This document shows, piece after piece, positions 7,424 to 15,989 of a stretch of DNA of 64,000 nt. A program made the translations under genes and the position numbers. Source of the stretch: Acidobacteriota bacterium (lineage in GTDB: Bacteria; Acidobacteriota; Blastocatellia; Pyrinomonadales; Pyrinomonadaceae); NCBI GenBank assembly GCA_003223935.1, contig QHXQ01000031.1, positions 1 through 64,000 on the forward strand. The letters run 5' to 3'. The notes beneath the pieces are model-generated. The model was not told the DNA's origin. It did not search any database and saw only the letters and a list, made by a program, of their open reading frames with translations. Each line of letters opens with the position of its first letter. The stretch's first letter is position 1.

Positions 7424-9991
7424 TTACTCCATGAACTGATTGAGTGATACGTTGTCTTTGATGTACTCGGTTATCTGATTCCGCAACTCAGACGGAACTT
7501 TCTGAAAGGCGTCACGGTTCGGATTCGTCGCCAACCGCGCATATTGTCGGCTCTCAACGATGTCTCGAAACTCAGCATCAGTTAGATAACTCTTGAAAAA
7601 GTTTTTCGCGGCAAAGAAATGCTTTTCGTCCGGTGTGTAGCGGCTGTCGAACTTATCAAACTCCTCTTCAAGCAGTTCATTCTTATTCTTGAAGTAGGGC
7701 ACGAAGCCAAAAATCTTTTCGATGATTTCCCGCAACGACAGCCTACGGTCAATCTTCAAAGTCTTCCGTAACTTGTCGAGCGTGTAATAGTCTTCGGGCT
7801 TATCGAAAACATTGCCGACAATATAATCTTCAATCGCTTGAAAATCCCTCTGCTTGACCATGCGCTTGATTTCCGTGTCAGACTTCACGCGGTCTTCAAA
7901 ACGCTCGAAGAGTTTTCGATCAACCTTCATTCCTTCCGGGCCAATGGCAGTCTCTTCAAGTGTTTTAAGCGGGTCAAGCATGAAATTCTTATAACCTTCA
8001 ATAATGATCGTTTGCCCCGTGTCCGTCGGCTCGCGCTCGCTATCCACGCTTGGCTCAACGGGCAGCTTTAGCACTTCATCATAGTTAAACTTCTCTTCAA
8101 GGTATTCGCAGTTGGCGAAGAAATCGAACAGCTTGTATTTGTCCTTCTTGGCTGTGCCAAGTTCAGCTTTCCGCTCCTTATCCTTGAGGTCTTCTAGGAA
8201 ATCATAAAGACGTGTGCCTCTGCCCTTTATCTGCACGAAATCAGTTGGCGAAAAGATCGGACGCATTAGGCAGACGTTTAGCAGGTCTTCACAATCATAA
8301 CCAGTGGTCATCATGCCAACGGTCACACACACGCGGGTCTTGCTTGTTTGATAGAGCGGATTAAAGTTGCCTTTGCCATTCAAATTGTTGTTGGCGAAAT
8401 TGATGCTCATCTGCTGCGCATCGTGGACTAAATGAGTAACTTGCACAGCAAAATCCGATTGATATTTGCTCGGAAACATCACATCGGCATACTCATTCAA
8501 GATTTGCGTAATCTTTGCCGCGTGATTCTGGCTGACGCAGAAGATGATCGTCTTGCCGATTTCGCCTGTTACCGGATCACGTAAAGCGTTTTTTAGAAAC
8601 GTCTCGCAGAAGATTCTATTCGTATTCTCAGAAAAGAATCTGCGTTCAAAATCCCGTGAGAAAAAAGTCTCCTCGCGTGCTTGCGCCTCGCCCTCTTCTA
8701 TCTCTTTTTCCTTCTCCTCTGCCTCTGCCTGCGCAAGAACACTGTAACCTTTATCGGAAAGCAACTGCGTCGTGATTTCGGTTCGAGCATCAACGACTAC
8801 GGGATTAACCAAATAACCATCTCTTACCCCGTCGGTCAGCGAATAGCTGTATGTCGGCTCGCCGTTTTCACAGCCGAACGTTGTATAGGTGTCGAGCAGC
8901 ATCCGGCGTTCGAGTTCGCGCGGGTCTCTGGCGTTCATGCTCGCCACGTCAACCATTTTCAAGTAATTCTTAGGCGTAGCAGTCAAGCCCAATTTATAGC
9001 CGATGAAATACTCGAACACGGCGCGACTGTTCCCGCCGATGGAACGATGCGCCTCATCGGAGATGATGAGTTGAAAATCACTCGGCGAAAAGAGGCGCTT
9101 ATATTTGTTTTTGGCAAGTAGCGATTGAACAGTAGAAACAACGATCTCGGCGCTCTGCCAATCCTTGCGTCGCTCCTTATAGATCACACTACGGTAATCG
9201 TTCTTTAGATAGGCGACAAAGTTCCGCCATGCTTGATCTTCCAATTCAAGTCGATCAACCAAGAACAAGACGCGACTGATATTCCCGCTTCTCAAAAATA
9301 ACTTAATTACGGCGGCGGATGTCAGAGTTTTGCCCGTGCCGGTCGCCATCTCAAACAGGAAACGGTCTTTGCCTTTATTGACCTCTTCTTGTATGCGCTC
9401 GACAGCGCGAAGCTGATACTTCCTCAGAAAGCGAAGCTTATTGTCTTTGATGTATTGCTCTCTTAGGCTCTCGTCTTTCCAGCGCGGATCATCAGCATAG
9501 TCCGGCTTCTGGGTTAAGGCAATGAAATCTCTTTCAATGACTTGACTGGTGATGTTCTTAGCGAGCGGCTGAAATTCATTGAAGCTACCTATCTCTTCAA
9601 GGCGCGGAAACTTGGTAATGACTTTAGGACTGCCTGCCCAAGTATCCCAAAGATAATGCTGATTCCCGTTTGAAAGAATCACAAAACGCGCATTCTGGCT
9701 ATAGGCATAAGCGCGGGCTTGTTCTTTACCGATGAGCGGATGAATATGTTCGGCTTTAGCCTCAAGTACGGCAACGACCCGACCATCTAAGCCGATAAGT
9801 GAATAATCCGTATACCCATTCTTGGTCTTCTCGAAATTTTCGCCAAGCGCGTCAAGCAGAGATTGAGTAATCTTGACGTTTTGCTCAAGTAAGATGTTTG
9901 CCTTTCCATCTTCATCATCGAAGAAACGCCAGCCCGCTTCTTCCAGAAGCTTGTTAATTTTAATCCGGGCCTTCGCTTCGTTATCTGCCAT
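7424..9991 (-). CDS. hsdR: Type I restriction enzyme R subunit (HsdR)
   Basis: This is the ATP-dependent translocase and nuclease of the type I system. Counting from the chosen start, a PD-(D/E)xK-like nuclease is present (D62, then E77-A-K79 in VLEAKAEH). The helicase motifs are ATGTGKT (216-222), SDEAH, GLTATP and QIKGRGTRL. The open frame extends upstream to a TTG at 10120, giving 898 residues. However, the ATG at 9991 (MADNEAKARIKINKLLEEAGW) matches the usual start of this family and has an AAGGCA site. It is the first gene of the minus-strand operon hsdR, hsdMS, HEPN, unknown. All key motifs are intact, so the enzyme is probably active. Confidence 0.93.
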   Translation of the reverse strand: MADNEAKARIKINKLLEEAGWRFFDDEDGKANILLEQNVKITQSLLDALGENFEKTKNGYTDYSLIGLDGRVVAVLEAKAEHIHPLIGKEQARAYAYSQNARFVILSNGNQHYLWDTWAGSPKVITKFPRLEEIGSFNEFQPLAKNITSQVIERDFIALTQKPDYADDPRWKDESLREQYIKDNKLRFLRKYQLRAVERIQEEVNKGKDRFLFEMATGTGKTLTSAAVIKLFLRSGNISRVLFLVDRLELEDQAWRNFVAYLKNDYRSVIYKERRKDWQSAEIVVSTVQSLLAKNKYKRLFSPSDFQLIISDEAHRSIGGNSRAVFEYFIGYKLGLTATPKNYLKMVDVASMNARDPRELERRMLLDTYTTFGCENGEPTYSYSLTDGVRDGYLVNPVVVDARTEITTQLLSDKGYSVLAQAEAEEKEKEIEEGEAQAREETFFSRDFERRFFSENTNRIFCETFLKNALRDPVTGEIGKTIIFCVSQNHAAKITQILNEYADVMFPSKYQSDFAVQVTHLVHDAQQMSINFANNNLNGKGNFNPLYQTSKTRVCVTVGMMTTGYDCEDLLNVCLMRPIFSPTDFVQIKGRGTRLYDFLEDLKDKERKAELGTAKKDKYKLFDFFANCEYLEEKFNYDEVLKLPVEPSVDSEREPTDTGQTIIIEGYKNFMLDPLKTLEETAIGPEGMKVDRKLFERFEDRVKSDTEIKRMVKQRDFQAIEDYIVGNVFDKPEDYYTLDKLRKTLKIDRRLSLREIIEKIFGFVPYFKNKNELLEEEFDKFDSRYTPDEKHFFAAKNFFKSYLTDAEFRDIVESRQYARLATNPNRDAFQKVPSELRNQITEYIKDNVSLNQFME

Positions 9992-10177
9992 ATCAGCAAT
10001 GCCTTGCCACTTTTTATGGCTTGACCTTATTATCGAACTAACATGGTCAATTCTCGCCTTTGATGCCTTTCGTGATGCTTTGCTTCCGTGTGGTATTCCG
10101 ACAGCAGAGAGGGTTTCCAATCTGTCAGCCGCCGATTGTAGGCGAACACGAATAAAATACTCAACCTCTTTGCCTTT

Positions 10178-10205
10178 GTTTCAAGTATAGCAAAATGTTT
10201 CAAGT
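10178..10205. promoter_or_regulatory. Direct repeat GTTTCAAGT in a divergent promoter region
   Basis: GTTTCAAGT occurs at 10178-10186 and again at 10197-10205, 19 bp apart. They lie in the AT-rich gap between hsdR (minus) and the unknown gene at 10245 (plus). On the minus strand the first copy overlaps a TATACT, a possible -10 element. This spacing of almost two helical turns suits a regulator that binds one face of the DNA. Confidence 0.35.
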
Positions 10206-10244
10206 TTGGTTTAATATATATGAGTTTGTGGAGGTAAGCTGACA

Positions 10245-11231
10245 ATGCAGGAACAAAGCACTGAAGCTATTGAAGGCAGACAAGAGGAATATAAGGAAAA
10301 CGGCAACGATCAGAATGCTGAAGCCCAACAGGTGAATTTTGAGCAATGGGAATTGGCTCTGTCTGTGCTGAAAGAGGCGGTTATAAACGCGGGCATTAGG
10401 GATATTTCCGAGTACAAAGGTGAACCTCTTAAACTTCGCTGGCACGTATTCTCTTCAACAACTGACACAGATGTAGTCCTCAAATTGTTGGTTCAAGGAG
10501 ATTTTGGATTAATGAGCGCAGATGTTTTGTTGATTAAGCCAGCGAAATGGATTGTTAAGGAGGTCGAAAACGTCTTAAACCAACCTGATGCTACGCGCAT
10601 TCTGGATTTCAAGGAGGAAGAACGCGACGGCGTATTGCGCGAGAATGTGCGTATGATTCTCACCCGATTTATAAATCAAATCCCTGTAGTCGCTTTTCAC
10701 GTTTTAAATCAAGCCTTGAACGACGCTGTTCAATCACACATTAAGACTTATGTTGAGCCGCTTCTGAAAGAACACTGGCAATCTTTAGGCTTGCCAAAAA
10801 GTTTCACTGTCTCTCCAAGTGAAGACTTCATCAATCATCATAAAAGTGTGGACGAGCAATTCAAAACGCTAAGGCAAGGCTTTCTAGGAAATAAAAGGGC
10901 ATGGTTAACCGACGAAAAACGTGCAAGGTTAGACGAAGAGCATGAACAACTTCGATCTCAGTATCAAACTGTAAAGGACTACTACTACGAGAGCCAGAAA
11001 GCATTTTTTGCAGGTCAACGTAATAGAACCGAAGATGATTGGACTAAGGAGTGGGATACACAGAGTACTCGTATATTCCCCACTATGGATTACCGATGTC
11101 TGACTGAAATAAATAATTACCCTCCATATGAACTTGCCTATATACATCTGGCAGATTCTTACGGGTACAGTCCCGAATATATTAGGAAGCTTGTCACGCA
11201 AGCCTCAGCTTTGAAATCCTCAAAAGGATAA
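10245..11231 (+). CDS. Unknown 328-residue protein divergent from hsdR
   Basis: I do not recognise this protein. It is hydrophilic and mostly helical, with an acidic, low-complexity N-terminus and a probable coiled coil around residues 200-260 (EKRARLDEEHEQLRSQYQTV). It has no signal peptide or transmembrane segment. The start is well supported by GTGGAGGTAAG upstream of the ATG. A strong terminator follows the stop at 11378, so it is probably a single-gene transcript. It lies beside the R-M operon in the cargo region, so a defence or regulatory role is possible but unproven. Codon use is AT-richer than the chromosome, as for the hsd genes. Confidence 0.7.
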   Translation: MQEQSTEAIEGRQEEYKENGNDQNAEAQQVNFEQWELALSVLKEAVINAGIRDISEYKGEPLKLRWHVFSSTTDTDVVLKLLVQGDFGLMSADVLLIKPAKWIVKEVENVLNQPDATRILDFKEEERDGVLRENVRMILTRFINQIPVVAFHVLNQALNDAVQSHIKTYVEPLLKEHWQSLGLPKSFTVSPSEDFINHHKSVDEQFKTLRQGFLGNKRAWLTDEKRARLDEEHEQLRSQYQTVKDYYYESQKAFFAGQRNRTEDDWTKEWDTQSTRIFPTMDYRCLTEINNYPPYELAYIHLADSYGYSPEYIRKLVTQASALKSSKG

Positions 11232-11377
11232 CTGGACAAATTTCAGAAAAATGTCCAGCTCAAGCTGCAATTCAATTGGACATTGTAGGGGCAATATATC
11301 CAAGTTTTAGCCGTGTACACTTGGATAAAATAGTTTTCTATATCCATTCACAGCATTAGTTCTAATTTAGTTTAATC

Positions 11378-11406
11378 AATGCTGTCAGAGAATCTCTGAC
11401 AGCATT
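11378..11406 (+). terminator. Strong intrinsic terminator
   Basis: A perfect 14 bp inverted repeat (11378-11391 and 11393-11406), followed by TCTGTTTTT. It terminates transcription from the 10245-11231 gene. Because it lies just upstream of the excisionase-like gene, it could also isolate that gene. Confidence 0.8.
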
Positions 11407-11458
11407 TCTGTTTTTAGGAATGACAACTAGAAGCAAGGAGCAGAGTAAAAGGATTGAG

Positions 11459-11656
11459 ATGGAGCAACAAATTCTAATTGCTGATGAAGTGGCAGAGTTA
11501 TTGAGGGTTGACCGACAGCGCGTGTATGAACTTGCGCGGAGAAATGCAATCCCCGTAATCCGTCTGGGCGAGCGGCAGTACCGATTCGACGCGGAAGCAA
11601 TTCGACAATGGATTGCGCGCGGCGGCAGTTTGGCGGAAAGCAAGGATGATGAGTGA
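11459..11656 (+). CDS. Excisionase-family HTH protein
   Basis: This small protein of 65 residues has a winged HTH of the excisionase/MerR-like type: VAELLRVDRQRVYELARRNAIPVIRLG followed by RYRFDAEAIRQWI. The likely start is the ATG at 11459 behind AAAGGATTGAG; an upstream ATG at 11420 in the same frame would add 13 residues but has only AGGA directly against it. On an integrated element such a protein usually directs excision by the integrase or acts as a transcription switch. It lies 21 bp before the replication protein gene, so the two are probably co-transcribed. Confidence 0.82.
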   Translation: MEQQILIADEVAELLRVDRQRVYELARRNAIPVIRLGERQYRFDAEAIRQWIARGGSLAESKDDE

Positions 11657-11677
11657 CATAAGAATTGAGGGCGAATA

Positions 11678-13567
11678 ATGATCACTCAATCATCGGGTGA
11701 AGTGGCTAGTAGTTATGTGGCACGTGGCTTTTCAGTTCTGCCAGTCGAGCACAAAGGCAAAAGACCTGCTCATAACGGTAGATTGCTGACAGGTTGGCAA
11801 CGTCTTCGACTCACCGAAAGCGATTTGCCTGCCTACTTCAACGGCCAACCGCAAAACATAGGCGTCCTGCTTGGCGACCCATCCGGCAACCTTATAGATA
11901 TAGACTTAGATTGCCCGGAAGCCGTATTGCTCGCGCCGAGATTTCTCCCACAGACAGACGCGACTTTCGGGCGTGATTCAAAACGGCGCTCCCATTGGCT
12001 TTACTACGCTCACCTCGCCACAAAGAAATACCGCGATCCGCTTTATGAGAAACAGAAAGAGAACTCGGATGGCGATAAAGGAATGCTGGTTGAAATTCGT
12101 TCGACCGGCACACAGACGGTCTTTCCCGGCAGTACGCACGAATCAGGCGAAGCAATTACATGGGATAGTGATGGTGAACCCGCGCTAGTTGATGACCAAT
12201 ACTTAATGGACAGGTCAGCGAAGCTATCGGCGGCAAGCTTGCTCGCCCGCTATTGGCCTAAAGGTTCGCGTAACGACGCGGCAAACGCTCTTGCAGGCGG
12301 TCTGTTGCGGGCTGGTTGGTCAGAAGATGCGACGGTGAAGTTCATCGAGGCGATCTGCTTGGCAGCGCACGACGAGGAAACAGCCGCGCGGGTACGGAAC
12401 GTTGTTGCAACGGCCGCAAAGTTACAAGACGGTTCGCACGTCACCGGCTGGCCCACACTTTCAGATATTATTGATAAGCAGATTGTGGCTCGTGTGTGTG
12501 AGTGGCTAAGGATAAGCAAAGAGACAGCTACAGGACAGACAAGTTCAACGAATGATGGCGGTGCTAGGACAGATGATTCGCCGCTTCGTGTTGTCTGCAT
12601 GGCGGATGTCGCCCCTGAAACAGTGCGCTGGCTCTGGCCTCACTACATCCCACTTGGCAAACTAACACTCTTAGAAGGCGATCCGGGCATCGGCAAGAGT
12701 ACCTTGACGTGTGCGATAGCTTCGGCTGTGTCTAACGGGCGCGGACTTCCCGGTACAGACCCGTTCGAGCCGGGCAACGTCTTGATCCTGTCGGCCGAAG
12801 ACGGACTGGCTGACACCTTACGACCGCGCCTTGATGCCGTTGGTGCGGACACTTCGCGCATGCTGGCTCTGGATGAGCCGCTAACCCTCGATACAGTCGG
12901 ACTGCTCAAGCTTGAGGCTGTGATCATCGAACATAACCCAAAGCTCGTCATCATTGATCCGTTATTCGCTTACACAGGCGGCAAGGCAGACATTCATCGC
13001 GCCAACGAGTGCAGGGCGATCTCCGCGCCCTTAGCCGCAATTGCAGAGCGGCAAGGCTGCGCCATTGTCGCGGTCAGACATCTCGGCAAGTCGCGCGGCG
13101 GTGGTCACGCACTCAACGCCGGCATTGGTTCAATAGACTTCGTTGCGGCGGCTCGCTCTGTCCTGCTTGCCGGACAAGACCCAGATGATCCGACCAAGCG
13201 GGCCATCGTGCAGACGAAGAATAATCTCGCGCCGGTCGGTGAAGCCGTCGGGTTCAAGCTCGAAGGTGGACAGTTTTATTGGACGGGTGCGAGCACGCTG
13301 ACAGCAGGGCGCATCCTTGCGCATCCTTCCGATGAAGAGGAACGTGCGCCGCTTTCCGAAGCTAAAGAGTTTCTGCGGGCGTCCCTCTCCGACGGAGTAC
13401 GCGATAGCACCGAACTCAAAGCTGAGGCCCGGCAAGCAGGCATCTCTGAGCGGACACTGTTCAGGGCAAAGAAAGAGCTGAAGATCAAAGCTGAGAAGAC
13501 AGGAACGCCCGGCAGCGATGGGCAGAAATGGATTTGGAAGCTGCCAGTCGAAGACTGCCAAACATGA
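11678..13567 (+). CDS. Prim-pol / RepA-like ATPase replication protein
   Basis: This 629-residue protein has two domains. The N-terminal part is a bifunctional primase-polymerase: GFSVLPVEHKGKRP at the start and the metal-binding pattern LIDIDLDCPEA, then a His in RRSHWLYY. The C-terminal half is a RecA/RepA-like ATPase with Walker A GDPGIGKST and Walker B KLVIIDPLF. A HTH-like tail (SERTLFRAKKELKIKAEK) follows. Proteins of this type prime and initiate replication of plasmids, satellites and integrative elements. Here it is probably used when the element is excised. It is the largest gene of the element core. Confidence 0.88.
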   Translation: MITQSSGEVASSYVARGFSVLPVEHKGKRPAHNGRLLTGWQRLRLTESDLPAYFNGQPQNIGVLLGDPSGNLIDIDLDCPEAVLLAPRFLPQTDATFGRDSKRRSHWLYYAHLATKKYRDPLYEKQKENSDGDKGMLVEIRSTGTQTVFPGSTHESGEAITWDSDGEPALVDDQYLMDRSAKLSAASLLARYWPKGSRNDAANALAGGLLRAGWSEDATVKFIEAICLAAHDEETAARVRNVVATAAKLQDGSHVTGWPTLSDIIDKQIVARVCEWLRISKETATGQTSSTNDGGARTDDSPLRVVCMADVAPETVRWLWPHYIPLGKLTLLEGDPGIGKSTLTCAIASAVSNGRGLPGTDPFEPGNVLILSAEDGLADTLRPRLDAVGADTSRMLALDEPLTLDTVGLLKLEAVIIEHNPKLVIIDPLFAYTGGKADIHRANECRAISAPLAAIAERQGCAIVAVRHLGKSRGGGHALNAGIGSIDFVAAARSVLLAGQDPDDPTKRAIVQTKNNLAPVGEAVGFKLEGGQFYWTGASTLTAGRILAHPSDEEERAPLSEAKEFLRASLSDGVRDSTELKAEARQAGISERTLFRAKKELKIKAEKTGTPGSDGQKWIWKLPVEDCQT

Positions 13568-13667
13568 TGCCGGATAGCTCCAATCTTTATACTTGGCAGT
13601 CTTCGGGCAAATGGGCGAGCGAAAGGTGTTTAGGGCAATAACTTAACCGAAGGTTGCCAAGTCTCCA

Positions 13668-13690
13668 ATATTGGCAATCTTCGCCAATAT
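13668..13690. repeat. Inverted repeat ATATTGGC/GCCAATAT
   Basis: An 8 bp inverted repeat with a 7 bp spacer lies in the 140 bp gap between the replication protein and the small-terminase-like gene. TTGGCA occurs several times in this gap. It may be an operator or an element origin/mobilisation site; the sequence alone does not decide. Confidence 0.35.
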
Positions 13691-13708
13691 GAAAGGCTTT
13701 GAAAGGAA

Positions 13709-14209
13709 ATGAAACGAAAATCGGCGAGCACACGCGGCAAGGACGGCGCAAACACAATCCTGCCCGTGCAGGTCGAGACTAATGATTTAACACCTCAGCA
13801 GCAGTCCGCGCTGGTGGCGCTACTCTCTTGCCCAACCTATGCGGCGGCGAGCGCGAAGTCCGGTGTCTCACCGGCGACGTTATGGCGCTACACGCAGGAT
13901 GAGACTTTCGCGCGTCGGCTGCGCGAGGCGCGGGCTGTAGTCGTCAGCCAAGCCGTCTTGCGGTTGCAGTACGCTGCCAGCGATGCCGTCAAAGCTCTCC
14001 ACGACATCGTGAATAGTGCGGAGACAAGCGGCTCTGTTCGTGTGGCCGCGGCGCGCGTGATCATTGAGCAGACTTTTCGCGCGGTCGAGTTGGATGACCT
14101 GCGGGCGCGGATCAATGAGCTAGAGCAATTCATCCTCAAGAAACAGGAAGAGGACGCGCTTGATCGAGGGCGTAAGACCGCCAGCAATGAAGAAGATGAG
14201 GACGACTGA
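13709..14209 (+). CDS. Small-terminase-like HTH protein
   Basis: This 166-residue protein has an N-terminal homeodomain-like HTH (LTPQQQSALVALLSCPTYAA, then SGVSPATLWRYTQDETF) followed by a long helical segment (REARAVVVSQAVLRLQ) and a Glu/Asp-rich tail. The layout resembles small terminase subunits and related DNA-binding proteins of prophages and satellites. The start codon follows AAAGGAAATG; the Shine-Dalgarno is close but present. Its stop overlaps the next start (TGATG), indicating coupling. In satellites such a protein can redirect packaging to the element DNA. Here no large subunit or structural gene is seen, so a simple regulator is equally possible. Confidence 0.6.
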   Translation: MKRKSASTRGKDGANTILPVQVETNDLTPQQQSALVALLSCPTYAAASAKSGVSPATLWRYTQDETFARRLREARAVVVSQAVLRLQYAASDAVKALHDIVNSAETSGSVRVAAARVIIEQTFRAVELDDLRARINELEQFILKKQEEDALDRGRKTASNEEDEDD

Positions 14210-15252
14210 TGAATTACGCAGCGCGGTTATCAAAGATCGAGCGACTAGCGGGCAAAGGCGCGTGCCAACTCTGTCGCCTGTTCAAACGCCACATTTGGCT
14301 TGATCGAGCGAAGCCACAGCCTAAGCCGGAAGATTCCGCTCTGATCATTACCGCTCGCTGTGAGATGTGCGGCGCAACCGAGAAACATGATCTGTCCGGC
14401 TATCCCACAGACTTGCGGGAAATGATGCGGCTCTATTGTACGAGTACGTTGGAAGACACCTACACGAATCAGCGCGCATGGGCGGCGCAGCATTGGCTGA
14501 GCTATTGGTTGGCGGCTAGACTAGAGCAGCGCAAGGTGACGAGCGAAATTCGCAACCTGTATGACTCGCCCCAATCTCCCCATGCGCAGCAGCGAGCGTA
14601 TGCGCGGCAACAGAAAGCGCGTGAGCGCGAACAGGCGCTGGCGAAAGACCCAGACGTAAAGCTCTATAACAAGCTGATGGGCGAGGTGCAGGCACTCAAC
14701 GAGCGACGACATAAGCGATTGGAGCGGCAGTATGGCGAGAATCCCTTTCCAGAACTCAAAGCCCGCCTTGATGCCGTCCAGAGTCCCGACTACAGGGACT
14801 TGTCAAAGGATGAGCCTTACGCGCACGACGTACCTTTCAGCCCGATGTATGACCTTGAGCGTGAGGCGTTGTTGTGGCTCAAGTGTGTAGAGTTAGAGAA
14901 GGCTACAATGGGTGACGTGACCGCACATACTACGGGAAAGATCGCTGATTGTGAGCGGCGGGCGCAAGAGGTGATTGCTTTCGGACGGGCGAAGTATGAG
15001 GCGCGCGAAGATAAGCGGCGACAGGAAGAGGCGCGACGACAGGCCGAATTGGAGGAGCGGCGGCGGGTCGAAGAAGAGGCGCGGCAGCGTGCCGAAGAGG
15101 AGGCCGCGCGCAAGCGTGCTGAGGAAGAGCGAACCAACTTCATCCTGCGCACGCTCGGCGGACAAGGCAATCATGATGAGCGGCGGCCCGGTGAGTCCTT
15201 CTCAGAGTATCGAATGCGCTACTACCGCACGCATGGGCGGTGGCCTTCTTGA
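14209..15252 (+). CDS. Zn-ribbon, coiled-coil protein of unknown function
   Basis: This 347-residue protein begins by overlapping the previous stop. Near the N-terminus two CxxC pairs (CQLC and CEMC) could bind zinc. The middle is helical. Residues of about 270-320 form a highly charged Arg/Glu/Ala coiled coil (ERRRVEEEARQRAEEEAA). The C-terminus ends in YRMRYYRTHGRWPS. I recognise no family. Translational coupling to the small-terminase-like gene suggests a shared role in the life cycle of the element, perhaps in DNA binding. No signal peptide or membrane segment is present. Confidence 0.6.
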   Translation: MNYAARLSKIERLAGKGACQLCRLFKRHIWLDRAKPQPKPEDSALIITARCEMCGATEKHDLSGYPTDLREMMRLYCTSTLEDTYTNQRAWAAQHWLSYWLAARLEQRKVTSEIRNLYDSPQSPHAQQRAYARQQKAREREQALAKDPDVKLYNKLMGEVQALNERRHKRLERQYGENPFPELKARLDAVQSPDYRDLSKDEPYAHDVPFSPMYDLEREALLWLKCVELEKATMGDVTAHTTGKIADCERRAQEVIAFGRAKYEAREDKRRQEEARRQAELEERRRVEEEARQRAEEEAARKRAEEERTNFILRTLGGQGNHDERRPGESFSEYRMRYYRTHGRWPS

Positions 15253-15467
15253 TGAATCAGTTGATGTTTATGCGGCGAAGAAAGAATGTCTTTTGCCGAT
15301 GGTCTGCCCGGCTTGCGATCCGCCACAAGTTTCAAGTCATCTTCATTGATAACATAACTACCCCCGATCATCTGAGCGGGCAGTCGCCCTTCTCGAATGA
15401 GCACTTGAACGCGCGTGATGTGAACTCCCAATTTTTCGGCGGCCTCAGCCGTTGAAATCAGCTTCAT
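15222..15467 (-). CDS. Small HTH regulator, excisionase type
   Basis: The 81-residue protein from the ATG at 15467 begins MKLISTAEAAEKLGVHITRVQVLIREGRLP, a typical helix-turn-helix of the excisionase/DNA-binding family, followed by a beta-wing (GGSYVINEDDL). The longer open frame upstream to 15683 runs through the divergent promoter region and is not credible. The gene faces the opposite way to its neighbours and overlaps the end of the 14209 gene. It is likely the repressor or excision regulator that binds the palindromes between it and the SWIM gene. Confidence 0.75.
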   Translation of the reverse strand: MKLISTAEAAEKLGVHITRVQVLIREGRLPAQMIGGSYVINEDDLKLVADRKPGRPSAKDILSSPHKHQLIHQEGHRPCVR

Positions 15468-15493
15468 GGCTGAACTTATACGCCGAATATAAA

Positions 15494-15546
15494 TATCTGT
15501 CAATGCAGATAAATATATTGACAAACTATCTGCATGGGCGTATAGT
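15494..15546 (+). promoter_or_regulatory. Near-consensus sigma-70 promoter with TATCTGCAT operators
   Basis: The -35 element TTGACA (15518-15523) and the -10 element TATAGT (15541-15546) are separated by 17 bp. ATGCAGATA (15503-15511) lies upstream of the -35. Its exact complement TATCTGCAT (15527-15535) lies inside the spacer. A third partial copy (ATCTGTCAA) starts at 15494. A regulator that binds both half-sites would block this promoter. It drives the SWIM gene and probably int, and it diverges from the HTH gene. Confidence 0.72.
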
Positions 15547-15585
15547 TGTTCATGCGTTACATCACTGCGAAAGGAACACAAGAAC

Positions 15586-15855
15586 ATGATTGAACTTAAA
15601 TCAGCAGAGCAACTGAGCAAGGCAATTGCCAGAGCAAGGGCGGGCAGTCTGTTCGTGCGCTTTGTCCAGTTCCGCCAATTCAAGGTTGAAAACCGGCAGA
15701 ACGGCGCAACCTATGACGTTAATTTCTTTGTCCGCGCAGGTCGTCGCTTTGGACACTGTACCTGCAAAGGCGGCGAGCGCGGGCTGGCTTGCAAGCATAT
15801 CGTTGCGGCGGCGGCTGTCCAGACCGGCATTGCGGCGATGCGCCGAGCGCACTAA
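15586..15855 (+). CDS. SWIM zinc-finger protein
   Basis: This 89-residue protein has the SWIM zinc-binding pattern CxC-xn-CxH, seen as CTCKGGERGLACKH near the C-terminus. The preceding beta-rich part (VDFN-like strands, KVENRQNGATYDVNFFV) is typical of small SWIM proteins. Such domains bind nucleic acids or protein partners. It is expressed from a strong promoter with palindromic operators and lies 135 bp upstream of int. It may be part of the excision or integration control of the element; direct evidence is lacking. The start has AAAGGA ten bases upstream. Confidence 0.72.
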   Translation: MIELKSAEQLSKAIARARAGSLFVRFVQFRQFKVENRQNGATYDVNFFVRAGRRFGHCTCKGGERGLACKHIVAAAAVQTGIAAMRRAH

Positions 15856-15989
15856 ACGGAACGGGCTTAGGAGAGCGCGCCAACACTCCCTAAGCCCCGC
15901 AACTTCCGGTCAGACGACAACCCTTCACAGAAGCCGCCGACGTGTCGAAAGCTATCACGCGGGCGCATCTGGCGGCAATAGGAGACGAT

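Noticed and set aside
15468-15683. N-terminal extension of the small HTH gene
   Set aside because: It would cross a strong divergent promoter and overlap the SWIM gene; the ATG at 15467 begins the conserved HTH.
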